DNA of 50,090 nt from F0422 sp003992255 (GCF_003992255.1 NZ_RQVA01000014.1:1-50090); one strand, 5' to 3'. Positions 1-8,393 are shown, numbered from the stretch's first letter. The notes: a model not told the origin generated them from the sequence alone. Numbers and translations are program-made.

Positions 1-43
1 ATATATTTTTGCTATAATTAATATATAATAAAAATGAACTAAT

Positions 44-86
44 TGATACATTTAATATTGACGATTGTTTATAAATAATGTATCAT
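44..86 (+). promoter_or_regulatory. Promoter with flanking inverted repeat upstream of the toxin-antitoxin pair
   Basis: A -35 TTGACG (58-63) and a -10 TATCAT (81-86) are separated by 17 bases. A perfect 9-base inverted repeat, TGATACATT (44-52) and AATGTATCA (77-85), brackets the promoter: one arm lies just upstream of the -35 and the other covers the -10. The arms are 33 bases apart, about three helical turns. This fits an operator for the HTH-containing antitoxin encoded downstream, because antitoxins of this type usually repress their own operon. The operator role is inferred. Confidence 0.6.
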
Positions 87-109
87 ATATTTTGTAGAAA
101 GGCGTATAG

Positions 110-520
110 ATGAGTTTACATTATAATCAAAGTTATAGTAAAGAAGAAATAGCTAATATGCTAAAACTAGTGTATGAATGTGTTGAATGTGGAATGTATT
201 CCGTTTCAAGAAATGTAAATCGCCAAGAAAATATAGACTTTATTAATGAATACAACATACGTAGTGAAAAGATAGAATCAATTTTAAATAATCTCACAGT
301 AGATGACTTTTGTCATACATTACAGAATACAAAAGCAGGGTATGAATATGAAAAGCTCTATGTATTTGTACCGCAGGTAGAACTATTTGAAGCTGATGGA
401 GTAGCGATTAAAGTAGATATTTATATAAAAACTAATATAATGAATACATCTAAAGGTAATCGAATGGTGGTGATTTCTTTTCACAAGAGAAATAAACCTA
501 TACAGTATGCATTTAGATAG
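110..520 (+). CDS. MqsR-like type II toxin (putative mRNA interferase)
   Basis: This 136-residue protein is the first gene of a two-gene operon. Its C-terminal half aligns by eye with the RNase toxin MqsR: a helix of the form LTVDDFCHTL, a Y-x-F-x-P-x-V segment, a beta strand KVDIYIK and the final strand MVVISFHKR. The lysine in that last strand sits where MqsR has its C-terminal catalytic lysine. The protein is longer than E. coli MqsR (about 98 residues), mostly through a helical N-terminal extension. Toxin-first gene order is the mqsRA arrangement, and the partner 21 bases downstream carries an MqsA-like zinc finger and HTH plus a Panacea domain. The ATG at 110 follows an AAAGG ribosome-binding site. 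The family assignment rests on pattern similarity only; another RelE-fold toxin is possible. Confidence 0.6.
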   Translation: MSLHYNQSYSKEEIANMLKLVYECVECGMYSVSRNVNRQENIDFINEYNIRSEKIESILNNLTVDDFCHTLQNTKAGYEYEKLYVFVPQVELFEADGVAIKVDIYIKTNIMNTSKGNRMVVISFHKRNKPIQYAFR

Positions 521-541
521 CCTAGAAAAGAGGATATGATC

Positions 542-1537
542 ATGGAAAGCCAAAGAGTGTTTTGTGAAGAATGTAGAAATGATGTTAATTATGTAGTAGA
601 AGAAACACAAATGGTGGGGGCAATTAAAGGTGAAAATTATGAGTATATGGGGAAAGTTGCACACTGCGTTGATTGCCAGTCTGAAATCTATGTAAGTGAA
701 GTGCATGATTTTAATTTAAAAGCATTATATGATGAATATAGAAAGAAGAACGATATTATTTCATTAGAACATATTCGGGAGATTTGTAAAAAATATGCAA
801 TTGGTAAAAGGCCGCTTTCATTATTGCTGGATTGGGGAGAACAGACTTTTTCGCGTTATTATGAGGGAGATATTCCAACGAAACAGTATTCTAAATTATT
901 AAAAGGAATATATGAAGATCCACATGCTTATTATGAGATATTAGAAAAAAATAAAAATAACCTAACATCAGAAAAAGCCTATCAAAAAAGCAAACGTGCG
1001 GTTCAACAATTGATTGGGCAAGTTGAAAATGAAGATAAAAAGATTAATCATGTGATTGCATACCTACTTAGTGAATGTGAAGATATTACGCCACTAGCGT
1101 TGCAAAAGTTATTGTATTACGCACAAGGCTTTTACTATGCATTCTATGATAGATTTTTGTTTATTGAGGATTGCCAGGCATGGGTCCATGGCCCTGTATA
1201 TCCTGAAGTATATCATCAATATAAGGACTACCGGTTTAATCCGATTAAAAACAATATGCAGGAAATATTCTCAGATTTTGTAGTATCTGAAATAGCTATT
1301 TTGGATAGTGTTGTGAAATACCTTGGTTGCTATAGCGGAAAGGTACTCGAGTGGTTTACTCATTCGGAGGAGCCATGGTTATCAGCGAGAGGAAAGTATA
1401 AAACGTTTGAGCCTTCTGATGAGGTTATCTATAAAGAAGGCATAGGTAAATATTTCAAACATGTAAAATCAACTTATAATATGATAAAGCCTAGTGATAT
1501 TAAACTATATGCAGAATCAATGTTTATACAAATCTAA
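542..1537 (+). CDS. Antitoxin with zinc finger, HTH and C-terminal Panacea (DUF4065/SocA) domain
   Basis: The 331-residue protein has three visible parts. The N-terminus carries two C-x2-C pairs (FCEEC and HCVDC) of an MqsA/YgiT-type zinc finger. Residues about 70-140 resemble the MqsA-type HTH. The C-terminal part, from about residue 165, is a Panacea domain, recognisable by INHVIAYLL, PLALQKLLYYAQGF and WVHGPVYPEVY. Panacea is an established antitoxin domain that neutralises many unrelated toxins. MqsA itself uses its zinc domain to bind toxin and its HTH to repress the operon, so this protein may have two toxin-binding surfaces. ATGs occur at 536 and 542; the later one is preferred because the AAGAGG ribosome-binding site (528-533) is then 8 bases away. 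It is probably translated with the upstream toxin. Confidence 0.8.
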   Translation: MESQRVFCEECRNDVNYVVEETQMVGAIKGENYEYMGKVAHCVDCQSEIYVSEVHDFNLKALYDEYRKKNDIISLEHIREICKKYAIGKRPLSLLLDWGEQTFSRYYEGDIPTKQYSKLLKGIYEDPHAYYEILEKNKNNLTSEKAYQKSKRAVQQLIGQVENEDKKINHVIAYLLSECEDITPLALQKLLYYAQGFYYAFYDRFLFIEDCQAWVHGPVYPEVYHQYKDYRFNPIKNNMQEIFSDFVVSEIAILDSVVKYLGCYSGKVLEWFTHSEEPWLSARGKYKTFEPSDEVIYKEGIGKYFKHVKSTYNMIKPSDIKLYAESMFIQI

Positions 1538-1543
1538 AATCAG

Positions 1544-1569
1544 ACAGAGCGAGTAATCGCTCTGTTTTT
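1544..1569 (+). terminator. Intrinsic terminator of the toxin-antitoxin operon
   Basis: A perfect 9-base-pair stem (ACAGAGCGA, 1544-1552, with TCGCTCTGT, 1557-1565) and a 4-base loop run into a T tract, 7 bases after the antitoxin stop codon. Confidence 0.85.
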
Positions 1570-1580
1570 GTTTAAAAAAC

Positions 1581-1609
1581 TTGCACCAACCCCTCTATTC
1601 TTGTAAAAT
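1581..1609 (+). promoter_or_regulatory. Promoter of the gapA glycolytic cluster
   Basis: A -35 TTGCAC (1581-1586) and a -10 TAAAAT (1604-1609) are 17 bases apart and lie about 50 bases before the gapA start. A second -10-like TATAAT occurs at 1615-1620 but has no -35 at a usable distance. Confidence 0.55.
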
Positions 1610-1658
1610 AGAACTATAATAAATCATTTGTTGTAATATACTTTAGGAGGACTTGATT

Positions 1659-2666
1659 ATGGCAGTGAAGATTGGTATTAATGGCTTTGGTCGTATTGGT
1701 AAATGCGTCATGCGCGCGGCTCTTAACAACCCAGAGGTGGAAGTGGTAGCCATTAATGATACTGGTGATATTGAAGGTTCCGCTTTACTGTTTAAACATG
1801 ACTCAATTCATGGCAATTTAAGCTGTGACGTGTCTGTAGAAGGCGAATATTTAGTGGTAGACGGCAAAAAAACACGTGTATTCTGTGACCGTGATCCAGC
1901 AAACTTAGACTGGTCCTCCGAAGGGGTGGAAGTGGTTATCGAATGTACAGGTGTGTTCCGTTCTCGTGAAAAAGCAGCGGCTCATCTTGGTGGCACTGTT
2001 AAAAAAGTAATTATTTCTGCACCAGGAAAAGACGAAGATAAAACTATCGTTATGGGTGTAAATGAAAGTGAATATGATCCAGCTACGCATCATGTTGTAT
2101 CTAATGCAAGCTGTACAACAAACTGTTTAGCTCCATTTGCAAAAGTATTGCACCAAGAATTTGGTATTAAACGTGGTATGATGACAACAGTGCACTCTTA
2201 TACCAATGACCAACGTGTATTGGATGCACCACATAAAGACTTACGTCGTGCTCGTGCAGCTGCGATGTCCATTATTCCTACTACCACAGGGGCAGCAAAA
2301 GCAGTGGCATTAGTATTACCTGAATTGAAAGGTAAATTAAATGGATTTGCTCTTCGTGTACCTACACCAAATGTGTCTGTTACAGATTTAGTAGTAGAAC
2401 TTGAAAAAGAAGCAACTAAAGAAAGCATCAATGCTGCATTCCGCAAAGCAGCTGAAGGTGAGTTAAAAGGTATTCTTGGCGTATCTGATTTGCCATTAGT
2501 ATCCAAAGACTTTAATGGTGATGCTCGTAGTTCTATCGTAGACGCAGATTTGACAATGGTGATGGAAGGCAATATGGCAAAAGTAGTAGCATGGTATGAC
2601 AATGAGTGGGGCTATTCCTCTCGTATTGTTGACCTAGCTGTGTACATGAGCAAACGAGGCTTATAA
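1659..2666 (+). CDS. gapA: Glyceraldehyde-3-phosphate dehydrogenase
   Basis: This 335-residue cytoplasmic enzyme interconverts glyceraldehyde-3-phosphate and 1,3-bisphosphoglycerate with NAD(P). The N-terminal Rossmann motif GINGFGRIG and the catalytic cysteine in SNASCTTNC (Cys152) are present, and the length is normal for the family. The ATG at 1659 follows TAGGAGG (1644-1650) and gives the family's usual MxVKIGINGFGRIG opening; an in-frame TTG at 1653 is unlikely to be used. It is the first gene of a complete lower-glycolysis cluster in pathway order, but a strong terminator separates it from pgk. gapA can therefore be expressed at a higher level than the rest. Confidence 0.98.
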   Translation: MAVKIGINGFGRIGKCVMRAALNNPEVEVVAINDTGDIEGSALLFKHDSIHGNLSCDVSVEGEYLVVDGKKTRVFCDRDPANLDWSSEGVEVVIECTGVFRSREKAAAHLGGTVKKVIISAPGKDEDKTIVMGVNESEYDPATHHVVSNASCTTNCLAPFAKVLHQEFGIKRGMMTTVHSYTNDQRVLDAPHKDLRRARAAAMSIIPTTTGAAKAVALVLPELKGKLNGFALRVPTPNVSVTDLVVELEKEATKESINAAFRKAAEGELKGILGVSDLPLVSKDFNGDARSSIVDADLTMVMEGNMAKVVAWYDNEWGYSSRIVDLAVYMSKRGL

Positions 2667-2673
2667 TCTGTTG

Positions 2674-2698
2674 GGGACTACGAGAGTAGTCCCTTTTT
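2674..2698 (+). terminator. Terminator between gapA and pgk
   Basis: An 8-base-pair stem (GGGACTAC, 2674-2681, with GTAGTCCC, 2686-2693), a GAGA loop and five Ts. It lies 7 bases after the gapA stop and 32 bases before pgk. No clear new promoter is visible in the short gap, so partial read-through is the likely source of pgk and downstream mRNA. Confidence 0.85.
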
Positions 2699-2730
2699 GT
2701 CATGTTTATTGTATATACATAGGAGACAGT

Positions 2731-3909
2731 ATGAAACTTTCACTAGCAAATATGAATGTAGCGAACAAAACAGTATTTGTTCGAGTTGATTTTAATGTGC
2801 CTCTGAAAGACGGCGTTATCACTGATGATACACGGATTCGTGCGACCTTACCTACATTGCGCCATTTGATTGACCAAGGTGCAAAAGTTGTCATCACATC
2901 CCATTTAGGCCGTCCAAAAGGAGAACGCAAACCAGAGTTTACCCTAGCGCCTTGCGCGAAACGATTGAGTGAATTATTAGAACAACCAGTTCGCTTTGTA
3001 GAAGATTGCATCGGTGATATCCCAGCAAAGGCTGTGAGTGAAATGCAATCTGGGGATGTAGTGGTATTGGAAAACCTCCGTTTCTACAAAGAAGAAGAAA
3101 AAAATGATCCTACTTTTGCCAAAGCCCTAGCAGACTTAGCAGAAGTGGGCGTGAATGATGCCTTCGGGGTATCTCATCGTGCCCATGCCTCTGTGGAAGG
3201 GATTACGAAATACTTACCAATGGGAGCTGGTTTCTTGTTAGAAAAAGAAATCCACTATGTGGGTGGTGCTGTAGAGCATCCTGAACATCCATTTGCAGCT
3301 ATCATCGGTGGCGCCAAAGTAAGCGACAAAATTGAAGTTATTTCTAACTTGTTGCCAAAAGTAGAAGTGTTGATTATTGGCGGCGGTATGGCAAATACGT
3401 TCGTAGCGGCCCAAGGTCATAATGTGGGTACTTCCTTAGTGGAAGCTGATAAATTTGAGTTGGCTCGTGAATTAATTGCTCGTGCGAAAGAAACAAATAC
3501 GAATTTGTTGTTACCAGTAGATTTCGTTGTAGCTGATGCTTTCAGTGAAACGGCTAATCATAAGGTAGTGGATGCCACAGCTATTGAAGATGGTTGGATG
3601 GCATTAGATATTGGACCGAAGAGCCGTGAGTTATTTGCTGAGGCCTTGGCACCGATGAAGATGATTGTTTGGAATGGTCCTATGGGAGTGTTCGAAATGG
3701 AAGCCTTCGCAGGTGGTACGAATGCCGTAGCGAAAGCAGTAGCAGAGGCAAGCGCAACTACAATTGTAGGTGGTGGTGATTCTGTAGCGGCTATTGAAAA
3801 AAGTGGGTTAAGCCACAAAATTTCTCATATTTCCACTGGTGGCGGTGCGTCCTTAGAATATTTAGAAGGCAAAGTGTTACCAGGCATTGCAGCCTTACAA
3901 GAGGCTTAG
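2731..3909 (+). CDS. pgk: Phosphoglycerate kinase
   Basis: This 392-residue enzyme transfers the acyl phosphate of 1,3-bisphosphoglycerate to ADP, and works in reverse in gluconeogenesis. Family signatures are visible: VFVRVDFNVPL near the N-terminus, the SHLGRPKG loop, LENLRFYKEEE, and the C-terminal nucleotide-binding VGGGDSVAA and STGGGASLE. The ATG at 2731 follows AGGAGA and gives the standard short N-terminus; an upstream in-frame TTG at 2671 would place the gapA terminator inside the gene and is rejected. Its stop codon overlaps the ribosome-binding site of tpiA. Confidence 0.98.
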   Translation: MKLSLANMNVANKTVFVRVDFNVPLKDGVITDDTRIRATLPTLRHLIDQGAKVVITSHLGRPKGERKPEFTLAPCAKRLSELLEQPVRFVEDCIGDIPAKAVSEMQSGDVVVLENLRFYKEEEKNDPTFAKALADLAEVGVNDAFGVSHRAHASVEGITKYLPMGAGFLLEKEIHYVGGAVEHPEHPFAAIIGGAKVSDKIEVISNLLPKVEVLIIGGGMANTFVAAQGHNVGTSLVEADKFELARELIARAKETNTNLLLPVDFVVADAFSETANHKVVDATAIEDGWMALDIGPKSRELFAEALAPMKMIVWNGPMGVFEMEAFAGGTNAVAKAVAEASATTIVGGGDSVAAIEKSGLSHKISHISTGGGASLEYLEGKVLPGIAALQEA

Positions 3910-3918
3910 GAGGTTATC

Positions 3919-4668
3919 ATGCGACAACCGATCATTGCAGGAAACTGGAAAATGCATATGACGAATACGGAAGCGACTGTATTCGTAGAACAATTGAAAA
4001 CATTAGTAGCGAATGCTAACTGTGAAGTGGTGGTATGCCCTCCGTTTACAGCTATCAGCACTGTAGCTGATTTAGCGGAAGACACCAAGGTTCGTGTAGG
4101 GGCCCAAAATGTGTTCCATGAAGAATCTGGTGCCTATACAGGGGAAGTATCTCCTTCGATGTTGACGGACTTAGGCGTGTCCTACGTAATTGTGGGGCAC
4201 TCTGAACGACGCTCTATCTTTAAAGAAGTAGATCGCTGCGTCAATAAGCGTGTGCGTATCGTCTTGCAACATGGCATGAGTCCTATTCTTTGCGTAGGTG
4301 AAAGCTTAAATCAACGTGAAAGCGGGGAAACGGTGGCGTTCATTCATTCCCAACTAGAAATGGGATTACATGGAGTGCCAGCCGAAGAAATGACGGAAGT
4401 TGTCATTGCCTACGAACCGATTTGGGCCATTGGTACAGGTCGTACAGCCACAGCGGAACAAGCAGGCGAAGTATGCCAAAGCATTCGTGAGAAAATCGCC
4501 GCTATGTACACACCTGACATTGCAGAACAAGTACGTATTCTCTATGGTGGCAGTGTAAAACCAGAGAATGCGAAAGATATTTTAGCCCAACCTCATGTAG
4601 ATGGGGCTTTAGTGGGCGGTGCTTCCTTGGAAGCAGAGTCTTTTACGGGAATTATTAACGCCTGTTAA
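3919..4668 (+). CDS. tpiA: Triosephosphate isomerase
   Basis: This 249-residue TIM-barrel enzyme interconverts dihydroxyacetone phosphate and glyceraldehyde-3-phosphate. The N-terminal AGNWKMH carries the catalytic lysine. VGHSERR holds His94, AYEPIWAIGTG holds the catalytic Glu166, and YGGSVKPEN and VGGASL form the phosphate-binding end. The AGGAGG ribosome-binding site overlaps the pgk stop codon, so translation is probably coupled. The length is typical. Confidence 0.98.
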   Translation: MRQPIIAGNWKMHMTNTEATVFVEQLKTLVANANCEVVVCPPFTAISTVADLAEDTKVRVGAQNVFHEESGAYTGEVSPSMLTDLGVSYVIVGHSERRSIFKEVDRCVNKRVRIVLQHGMSPILCVGESLNQRESGETVAFIHSQLEMGLHGVPAEEMTEVVIAYEPIWAIGTGRTATAEQAGEVCQSIREKIAAMYTPDIAEQVRILYGGSVKPENAKDILAQPHVDGALVGGASLEAESFTGIINAC

Positions 4669-4687
4669 CATAGGTTTGAGGTAGAGT

Positions 4688-6214
4688 ATGGCAAAATTAA
4701 AAGGACCAGTGATGCTAACCATCCTTGATGGATTCGGCATTGGGGACGGTCAAGACCCAACGAATGCGGTAGTTCAAGCGAACCCCCGAACATTTTTAGA
4801 CCTATGGGACACGTGTCCTCACACTTTATTAGAAGCATCTGGTATGGCCGTAGGCTTACCGGATGGACAAATGGGAAACTCTGAAGTAGGCCATTTGAAC
4901 ATCGGCGCTGGACGTATTGTGTATCAAGAATTGACACGCATCACAAAAGAGGCGCAAGAAGGCACCTTATTTACTCGTCCCACCTTGGTGAAAGTTTATG
5001 AAGAAGGAGCTAAACAAGCTTTACATCTAGTAGGCTTATTGTCGGATGGTGGTGTTCATTCCCACATTGACCATTTGAAAGCCTTACTTCGTGGCGCTAA
5101 GGGTGCCGGTGTAGGAACTGTTTACATTCATGCATTCTTGGATGGTAGAGATGTACCACCACAAAGTGCATTGGCCTATATTGATGATATTGCGGCATAC
5201 TGTAAGGAATTGGGCTTAGGCTCCATTGCGACAGTAGGCGGTCGTTATTATGGAATGGACCGTGACCAACGTTGGGAGCGAGTGCAATTAGCGTATAATG
5301 CCATGGTTTCTGGCATCGGTACAGCAGTGACTTGTGCTCATGAAGCGGTGGAACGCAGTTATGCAGAAGAAACGACAGATGAATTTGTCATTCCATCTGT
5401 AGTGGAAGGGTATAAAGGTATGCAAGATGGTGATGCGATCTTGTTCTTTAACTTCCGTCCTGACCGAGCTCGCCAATTGGTGCGTGCTGTGGTGGATCCA
5501 ACATTTACCGGATTTGAACGAAACCATGTCTTGCAAGGTTCCTATGTGGCGAGCATGACTCGGTACGAAGCGGACTTGCCAGTACCTGTGGTGTATGATA
5601 AAGAACTCCTTACAGATACTTTAGGAGAAGTGTTATCCAAGGGTGGCTATCGCCAATTGCGCATTGCAGAAACAGAGAAATATGCCCATGTAACATATTT
5701 CTTCAATGGTGGTAAAGAAGATGTATTCCCTGGGGAAGATCGAATATTGGTACCATCTCCGAAGGTAGCTACCTATGATTTGCAACCAGAGATGAGTGCT
5801 CCAGAGGTAACGGAAAAAGTAGTTGCCGCCATTCGCAGTGGCGAGTATGATATGATTATCTTGAACTATGCGAACCCAGATATGGTAGGTCATACGGGTG
5901 ATTTCGAAGCTGCAAAACAGGCAATTTTGGCCGTAGATGCAGGGCTTTCAGAAATTGTGAAAGCCATTCAAGATATGAATGGTCAATTATTAATTACAGC
6001 AGACCATGGAAATTCTGAGGTTATGGTGGACCATAGCACAGAAATTCCGCACACGGCACATACGACGAATCCGGTGCCATTCATTTTAGTGGGCGCCCCA
6101 GAGGGTGTGACATTGCGACCAGGTCGGCTTTGTGATTTAGCACCAACCATGTTGGCATTAGGTGGTATTGAGCAGCCTGAAGCGATGAGTGGTGAAAGTT
6201 TGTTAGTACAATAA
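4688..6214 (+). CDS. gpmI: 2,3-bisphosphoglycerate-independent phosphoglycerate mutase
   Basis: This 508-residue, probably manganese-dependent enzyme interconverts 3- and 2-phosphoglycerate and belongs to the alkaline phosphatase superfamily. The metal-binding LDGFG start, the nucleophile serine in MGNSEVGH (Ser65), HIHAFLDGRD-type and GRYYGMDRD segments, and the C-terminal NYANPDMVGHTG and ITADHGNSE metal-ligand motifs are all present. It starts 19 bases after tpiA, with a GAGGT ribosome-binding site, and ends 12 bases before eno. The gene order continues the pathway. Confidence 0.98.
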   Translation: MAKLKGPVMLTILDGFGIGDGQDPTNAVVQANPRTFLDLWDTCPHTLLEASGMAVGLPDGQMGNSEVGHLNIGAGRIVYQELTRITKEAQEGTLFTRPTLVKVYEEGAKQALHLVGLLSDGGVHSHIDHLKALLRGAKGAGVGTVYIHAFLDGRDVPPQSALAYIDDIAAYCKELGLGSIATVGGRYYGMDRDQRWERVQLAYNAMVSGIGTAVTCAHEAVERSYAEETTDEFVIPSVVEGYKGMQDGDAILFFNFRPDRARQLVRAVVDPTFTGFERNHVLQGSYVASMTRYEADLPVPVVYDKELLTDTLGEVLSKGGYRQLRIAETEKYAHVTYFFNGGKEDVFPGEDRILVPSPKVATYDLQPEMSAPEVTEKVVAAIRSGEYDMIILNYANPDMVGHTGDFEAAKQAILAVDAGLSEIVKAIQDMNGQLLITADHGNSEVMVDHSTEIPHTAHTTNPVPFILVGAPEGVTLRPGRLCDLAPTMLALGGIEQPEAMSGESLLVQ

Positions 6215-6226
6215 GGAGAAGTAACA

Positions 6227-7513
6227 ATGGCAGTAATTACTGATGTATACGCAAGAGAGATTATGGATTCCCGTGGCAATCCAACAGTAGAAGTAGAAGT
6301 GTATTTGGAAGACGGTACGATTGGCCGTGCTGCAGTTCCATCTGGTGCTTCCACAGGTCAATTTGAAGCGGTAGAGTTGCGTGATAGCGATTCTCCACGT
6401 TATTTAGGCAAAGGTGTATTGCAAGCAGTAGCGAATGTGAACGACATCATTGCACCAGCGATCTTAGGTTTCGATGCGTCTGAACAAGTGGCCATTGACC
6501 GCATTATGATTGAATTGGATGGCACGCCTAATAAAGCAAAATTAGGTGCTAATGCTATTTTAGGTGTATCTATGGCGGTAGCCCGCGCAGCAGCTGAATC
6601 CTATGATTTACCATTGTTCCAATACCTTGGTGGTACCAATGCAAAAGAGTTGCCAGTACCAATGATGAACATTCTAAATGGTGGTGCTCATGCAGATAAT
6701 AACGTGGATATTCAAGAGTTCATGATTATGCCAATTGGTGCTACAAGCTTTATGGAAGCATTGCGTTATTGTGCAGAAGTGTACCATACATTAAAAGGTG
6801 TATTGAAAGCAAAAGGGTTGGCTACTGGTGTAGGTGATGAAGGTGGCTTTGCGCCTAATTTAGGTTCTAACGAAGAAGCATTGCAAGTGATTACAGAAGC
6901 TGTCGAAAAAGCGGGTCTTGTAGTAGGTAAAGATATTGTATTTGCTATCGATGCAGCATCTTCTGAATTCTACAAAGATGGCAAATACCATTTAGCTGGT
7001 GAAGGTAAAGTAAAAACAGCTGCTGAAATGGTAGAATACTACGCAGAACTTTGCGAAAAATACCCAATTTACTCCATTGAAGATGGTTTAGCAGAAGAAG
7101 ATTGGGAAGGCTGGAAATTATTGACAGATCGCCTTGGCAAAACTGTTCAATTAGTAGGTGACGATTTATTCGTAACGAATACAGAACGCTTGTCTCGTGG
7201 TATCAAAGAAGATACAGCGAATGCGATCTTGATCAAAGTGAACCAAATCGGTACGTTGACAGAAACATTCGATGCTATTGAAATGGCAAAACGTGCAGGC
7301 TATACAGCAGTGATCTCTCACCGTTCCGGTGAAACAGAAGATTCCACAATTGCTGATATTGCTGTAGCAGTGAACGCTGGTCAAATTAAAACTGGTGCCC
7401 CAGCTCGTTCCGAACGCGTAGCGAAATACAACCAATTACTTCGCATCGAAGATATGTTGGCAGAAACAGCGCAATACCGTGGTGGCGATGTGTTCTATAA
7501 CATCAAACGATAA
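6227..7513 (+). CDS. eno: Enolase
   Basis: This 428-residue enzyme interconverts 2-phosphoglycerate and phosphoenolpyruvate. The GNPTVEVEV start, the SGASTG loop, the acid GDEGGFAPN, the magnesium ligands in IDAAS, IEDGL and GDDLFVTN, and the base Lys337 in ILIKVNQIGT are all visible, followed by SHRSGETED. It is the last gene of the gapA-pgk-tpiA-gpmI-eno cluster and is followed by a strong terminator. Pyruvate kinase is not in the window. Confidence 0.99.
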   Translation: MAVITDVYAREIMDSRGNPTVEVEVYLEDGTIGRAAVPSGASTGQFEAVELRDSDSPRYLGKGVLQAVANVNDIIAPAILGFDASEQVAIDRIMIELDGTPNKAKLGANAILGVSMAVARAAAESYDLPLFQYLGGTNAKELPVPMMNILNGGAHADNNVDIQEFMIMPIGATSFMEALRYCAEVYHTLKGVLKAKGLATGVGDEGGFAPNLGSNEEALQVITEAVEKAGLVVGKDIVFAIDAASSEFYKDGKYHLAGEGKVKTAAEMVEYYAELCEKYPIYSIEDGLAEEDWEGWKLLTDRLGKTVQLVGDDLFVTNTERLSRGIKEDTANAILIKVNQIGTLTETFDAIEMAKRAGYTAVISHRSGETEDSTIADIAVAVNAGQIKTGAPARSERVAKYNQLLRIEDMLAETAQYRGGDVFYNIKR

Positions 7514-7530
7514 GAATATATGAAAATGAA

Positions 7531-7555
7531 AAAGGACCCTGCGGGGTCCTTTTTG
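7531..7555. terminator. Bidirectional terminator between eno and the convergent relB-parE pair
   Basis: A perfect stem of AAAGGACCC (7531-7539) and GGGTCCTTT (7544-7552), with T tracts on both strands. It sits between eno and the 3' end of the minus-strand toxin gene and can serve both transcripts. Confidence 0.85.
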
Positions 7556-7563
7556 TATAAAAT

Positions 7564-7914
7564 CTATATGTATTTTCCGTATACTGCTGGAAGTTCCTGT
7601 AAGAATAAACTATAATTAGGAGCCTGACGTTGGTTTAATACGGCAAGAATGGTAACTGTATGATGTATTTCGTTGATACTATAATAAATGTCATATTTCT
7701 CGAAAGAATAGATATGATATACATTTTTGGTGTACTTAGATACACTTAGAATGCGATATCGATGCGGTAGATATGACAAACTCTTTATAGCTTTATAAAT
7801 TTTTTGCGAAGTGTATTTAGCTGTTTCTATTGAGAAAGATTCAGCTATGTAGCAATAGATATTTAATAAATTGTATTCCGCAAATGCTGAAAGCTGTATA
7901 TCATAGGTTGCCAT
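7564..7914 (-). CDS. RelE/ParE family toxin
   Basis: This 116-residue protein has the compact RelE/ParE layout: an N-terminal strand (YDIQLSAFAEYNL), two helices with SIETAKY and KIYKAIKSL, the typical LPHRYR turn, and C-terminal strands YDIYYSI and TVTILAVLNQRQ. Members either cleave ribosome-bound mRNA (RelE) or inhibit gyrase (ParE). The residues visible here do not settle which, although the general form is closer to ParE-like proteins. It starts 2 bases after the stop of the antitoxin gene and is read from the same promoter. Confidence 0.85.
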   Translation of the reverse strand: MATYDIQLSAFAEYNLLNIYCYIAESFSIETAKYTSQKIYKAIKSLSYLPHRYRILSVSKYTKNVYHIYSFEKYDIYYSINEIHHTVTILAVLNQRQAPNYSLFLQELPAVYGKYI

Positions 7915-7916
7915 AA

Positions 7917-8207
7917 TTATTCTCCTAGTAAAGTAGTGAAAAATTCCTTAGCAGAACGTCCATGACCATTGTTTGTTTCTTCGACTCCACGAGATAAAAT
8001 ATCTTCTAATTCTGAAGGGCTAAAGTCAGCTGTACTAAGAGGTGGTGTATTTAACTTTAGATCAAAAGGTAATCCTTTATGTAGGATAATTTGTCGATAA
8101 AACAAATCAATAGCAATAGCGCGACTTAGTCCAAGGTCTTCTAAAATAGCTTCAGCATGTTGTTTGATATTTTCATTAATTCGGACATTAACACTAGCAG
8201 ATTTCAT
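7917..8207 (-). CDS. RelB/DinJ family antitoxin
   Basis: This 96-residue protein opens with the ribbon-helix-helix pattern of RelB/DinJ antitoxins (ASVNVRINENIKQHAEAILEDLGLS, interrupted here only for description). AIDLFYRQI and a proline-containing FDLKLNTP stretch follow, a hallmark of the DinJ group. The N-terminal half should bind DNA as a dimer and the C-terminal half should wrap the toxin. It is the first gene of the minus-strand pair, has an AGGAGA ribosome-binding site, and lies behind a promoter with a perfect palindrome in its spacer. Confidence 0.85.
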   Translation of the reverse strand: MKSASVNVRINENIKQHAEAILEDLGLSRAIAIDLFYRQIILHKGLPFDLKLNTPPLSTADFSPSELEDILSRGVEETNNGHGRSAKEFFTTLLGE

Positions 8208-8240
8208 GATGATCTCCTTTCAGTTTACTATGCTAATTAA

Positions 8241-8269
8241 ATTATAAACAATTGTATTGCAATACGCAA
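8241..8269 (-). promoter_or_regulatory. Promoter and palindromic operator of the relB-parE pair
   Basis: On the minus strand, a -35 TTGCGT (8264-8269) and a -10 TATAAT (8241-8246) are 17 bases apart. The perfect 12-base palindrome GTATTGCAATAC (8254-8265) fills the upstream part of the spacer and touches the -35. This is where an autorepressing ribbon-helix-helix antitoxin would be expected to bind. Repression is inferred. Confidence 0.65.
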
Positions 8270-8311
8270 CATAGAATAATAAAATAAAGTAGTAACGAGA
8301 AGATATTTTTA

Positions 8312-8320
8312 TGATATAAT
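8312..8320 (+). promoter_or_regulatory. Extended -10 promoter of putP
   Basis: TGATATAAT is an extended -10 element about 75 bases before the putP start. No good -35 is visible at 16-18 bases upstream. Confidence 0.45.
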
Positions 8321-8393
8321 AAAACAGATTAATGCTAAATGCATTCTATAGAATTTTAAGTAAAGGCAAGAGGATTAGGAAAGGAGGAGTAGG

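Noticed and set aside
2671..2730. Longer phosphoglycerate kinase starting at a TTG just after gapA.
   Set aside because: The extension is encoded by the terminator hairpin and does not resemble the enzyme; the ATG at 2731 has AGGAG.
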